DNA of 64,000 nucleotides from Astragalus membranaceus (lineage: Eukaryota; Streptophyta; Magnoliopsida; Fabales; Fabaceae): assembly GCA_039519185.1 (NCBI GenBank), contig CM076848.1, positions 188,416,628 through 188,480,627 of the forward strand, written 5' to 3'. The notes under the pieces were generated by a model, which worked only from the letters and a program-made list of their open reading frames with translations, was not told the origin of the DNA and searched no databases. Of the stretch, positions 62,490 through 64,000 are shown piece by piece (position 1 is the stretch's first letter; each line of letters starts with the position of its first letter). The position numbers and the translations under genes are program-made.

Positions 62490-62830
62490 CTTAATGATAT
62501 TTACACCCCCTGCAAGGCCCAATAACCAACCAGCCCATATCCAGAAAATCTGGCCCAATCAATCAACGGTTCAGATACCTCTACAAGATCTAACGACTCA
62601 GGATCGTCAAAACAGACATCACTCGAACTCTATAAATACCACGTTCAATGCTCATAAATGTAAGCAATTTCTAAAACTGAACATTGACTCACACAAACAC
62701 TGACTTGAGCGTCGGAGTATTCTTGCAGGTACGACATCGCCCCCTCAAGATCGAACAATACTGATTAAGGACGACATCTACCAACTACTTCGGATTATTC
62801 ACCAAAATCGAAAGTACGGTACAAAACATA
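62490..62830 (+). repeat. Putative LTR or TRIM remnant
   Basis: A TATA box (CTCTATAAATACC at 62628-62640) is followed about 70 bp later by ACTTGAGCGTCGGAGTATTCTTGCAGGTAC. That phrase is typical of the R-U5 part of some plant Ty3 or TRIM LTRs. No coding region or second LTR lies nearby. Boundaries are approximate. Confidence 0.5.
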
Positions 62831-63148
62831 TACATATTCCAATATATTCAATTTGATAATTCCAACAAAGTTAAACACGAGAAGTTGGATAACAAAGAGC
62901 TTTTCTATTTCTGATATAAGAATTCAATAACAAGTTCAAAAATCACTAAGTTTTTTAAGAATTGTAATCACATTAACAATTATTCTGTCATTAAGAATTC
63001 AAATTTGATGTGTATGTATTAAAATTTAATTTCTATAGTGAATGTATTAAGACTTAATTTATATAGTGAATGTATTAAAACTTAATCCTTTTAATAGTAG
63101 CACCAGCAGTGGGGAAAAGTTACCAGTGGGGAAAACTTAATCCTTTTT
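62831..63148. other. Intergenic sequence
   Basis: Contains a short tandem duplication (TATAGTGAATGTATTAA at 63037 and 63063) and the match to 54860-54930. No gene is seen. Confidence 0.5.
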
Positions 63149-64000
63149 CCAAGAATTTAATTCTTACTTTTTTTAATCATCACACTCAAATCCTGGAAAA
63201 TCTTCTCACCTTTTTTTGTCAACCATTTTTCATTTCCTTGAACCTAAATACCAATCATAATGTATACTGCCTGGGCATAGTGCTTTTGGGAACAAGGATT
63301 TTTAAATACCTTAAAGATGAAGGGGAATGAATATCTTATTATAGGCCTTGATACAAAAGTAGAAGGCTAATGAATGAATCAAGATAATAGATACAAGACA
63401 TATACACCTGCAACCTTAGCCACTTGATCAGTCTCTCACACTCGGAAATTTTTACAGATGTAGACATCTACAGCGAGCTTTGAGGAGAAAAAGAGATCTG
63501 TTTTAAAGTTATTTTTATGAGATAAACCCAATAAGCTCTTACAAACACTCCTTTAGTAAGTCACTTGTATTAAAGTTGTTAGTTTGTTATCTGCTTCTTT
63601 AGCTTTACATAGTAACCAGATTCAATTCTTGAATCTATTGAACCTGAAATTATGCAGAAAATGTAATTTCCACTAACAAATCTATTGACAAGAATAAAAG
63701 GAATTCAGATAAAGAAATTAAAAAACTTAAAGGAAAGAAAGAACACCAATATTTGTTAACCCAGTTCAGAGTTAATACTCCTACATATGGGGGACTGAAT
63801 ACGACTTGAAATCTTCATTATATGATCAAAGAGTTACAACTGCAGAGTACATTTTGCTTGCAGCTTTATAGACTAGCTCATAACAAACTACCCAAAACCA
63901 GAACCAGAACCAGAACAAAATGGACTGCAGGGTAGAAACGACTAGGCTTATAAGGAACACAAGAGATAGAGCTCAAAACATCTTAGCATCAAAGCCCTAC
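63149..64000. repeat. Direct repeat right of the NLR block
   Basis: Second copy of 51550-52130 in the same orientation, with about 0.3 kb extra (about 63400-63800) that includes sequence like 46225-46300 (CTTGATCAGTCTCTCACACTCGG). The repeat continues to the window edge. Confidence 0.75.

Noticed and set aside
62494..62703. 69-residue plus-strand ORF
   Set aside because: Lies across an LTR-like TATA box and leader; no protein features.

Overview
The window is plant nuclear DNA from a eudicot. A legume is plausible from the style of the Athila/Calypso-like and Tekay-like elements and the RPP13-like NLR, but the sequence alone does not prove it. It is AT-rich, eukaryotic in splicing signals, and mostly transposable elements. 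The only clearly intact host gene is a single-exon CC-NBS-LRR (NLR) disease-resistance gene at 55839-59729 on the minus strand.

Region 1 (1-12705) is a three-level nest. The 3' part of an Athila-type Ty3/gypsy element (1-8671) sits inside the integrase/chromodomain end of a Tekay-type chromovirus (8672-11347). The chromovirus in turn interrupts the transposase gene of a Mutator-like element (MULE, right end at 12705). Immediately right is a 1.12-kb non-autonomous relative of that MULE (12797-13918) with a perfect 9-bp target-site duplication. A second copy lies at 43606-44794 with its own 9-bp duplication.

Region 2 (about 13930-25896) and region 3 (about 32145-42869) are two direct copies of one composite block. 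Each holds, on the minus strand, pieces of a LINE ORF1, an AT-rich repeat family with a 30-bp minisatellite, a rearranged Ty1/copia element (RNase H - LTR - gag/protease/integrase - partial LTR), a CACTA-like end with what looks like a captured gene leader, and a tail-to-tail pair of SINE-like repeats. Copy A carries an extra 1.5-kb insert. Copy B carries a new perfect 30-bp inverted repeat and a longer GA microsatellite. Between them (27590-31363) is the broken ORF2 (endonuclease, reverse transcriptase, zinc-binding tail) of the LINE whose ORF1 lies in copy B.

Region 4 (42870-64000) has a copia RNase H/LTR remnant carrying the second MULE derivative, 3'-terminal exons resembling the peroxisomal import receptor PEX5 (46437-47087) with a decayed tandem copy, and an RT-deleted copia element with two LTRs (47397-51332). 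It also has a truncated, frameshifted copy of a VPS9A-like Rab5 exchange factor (53255-54552) and the NLR gene with a small relict of a second NLR tail beside it. Direct repeats (51550-52130 and 63149-64000) flank the NLR block, suggesting local duplication. Nothing here forms an operon; the unifying process is nested insertion, segmental duplication and gene-fragment scattering around one resistance gene.
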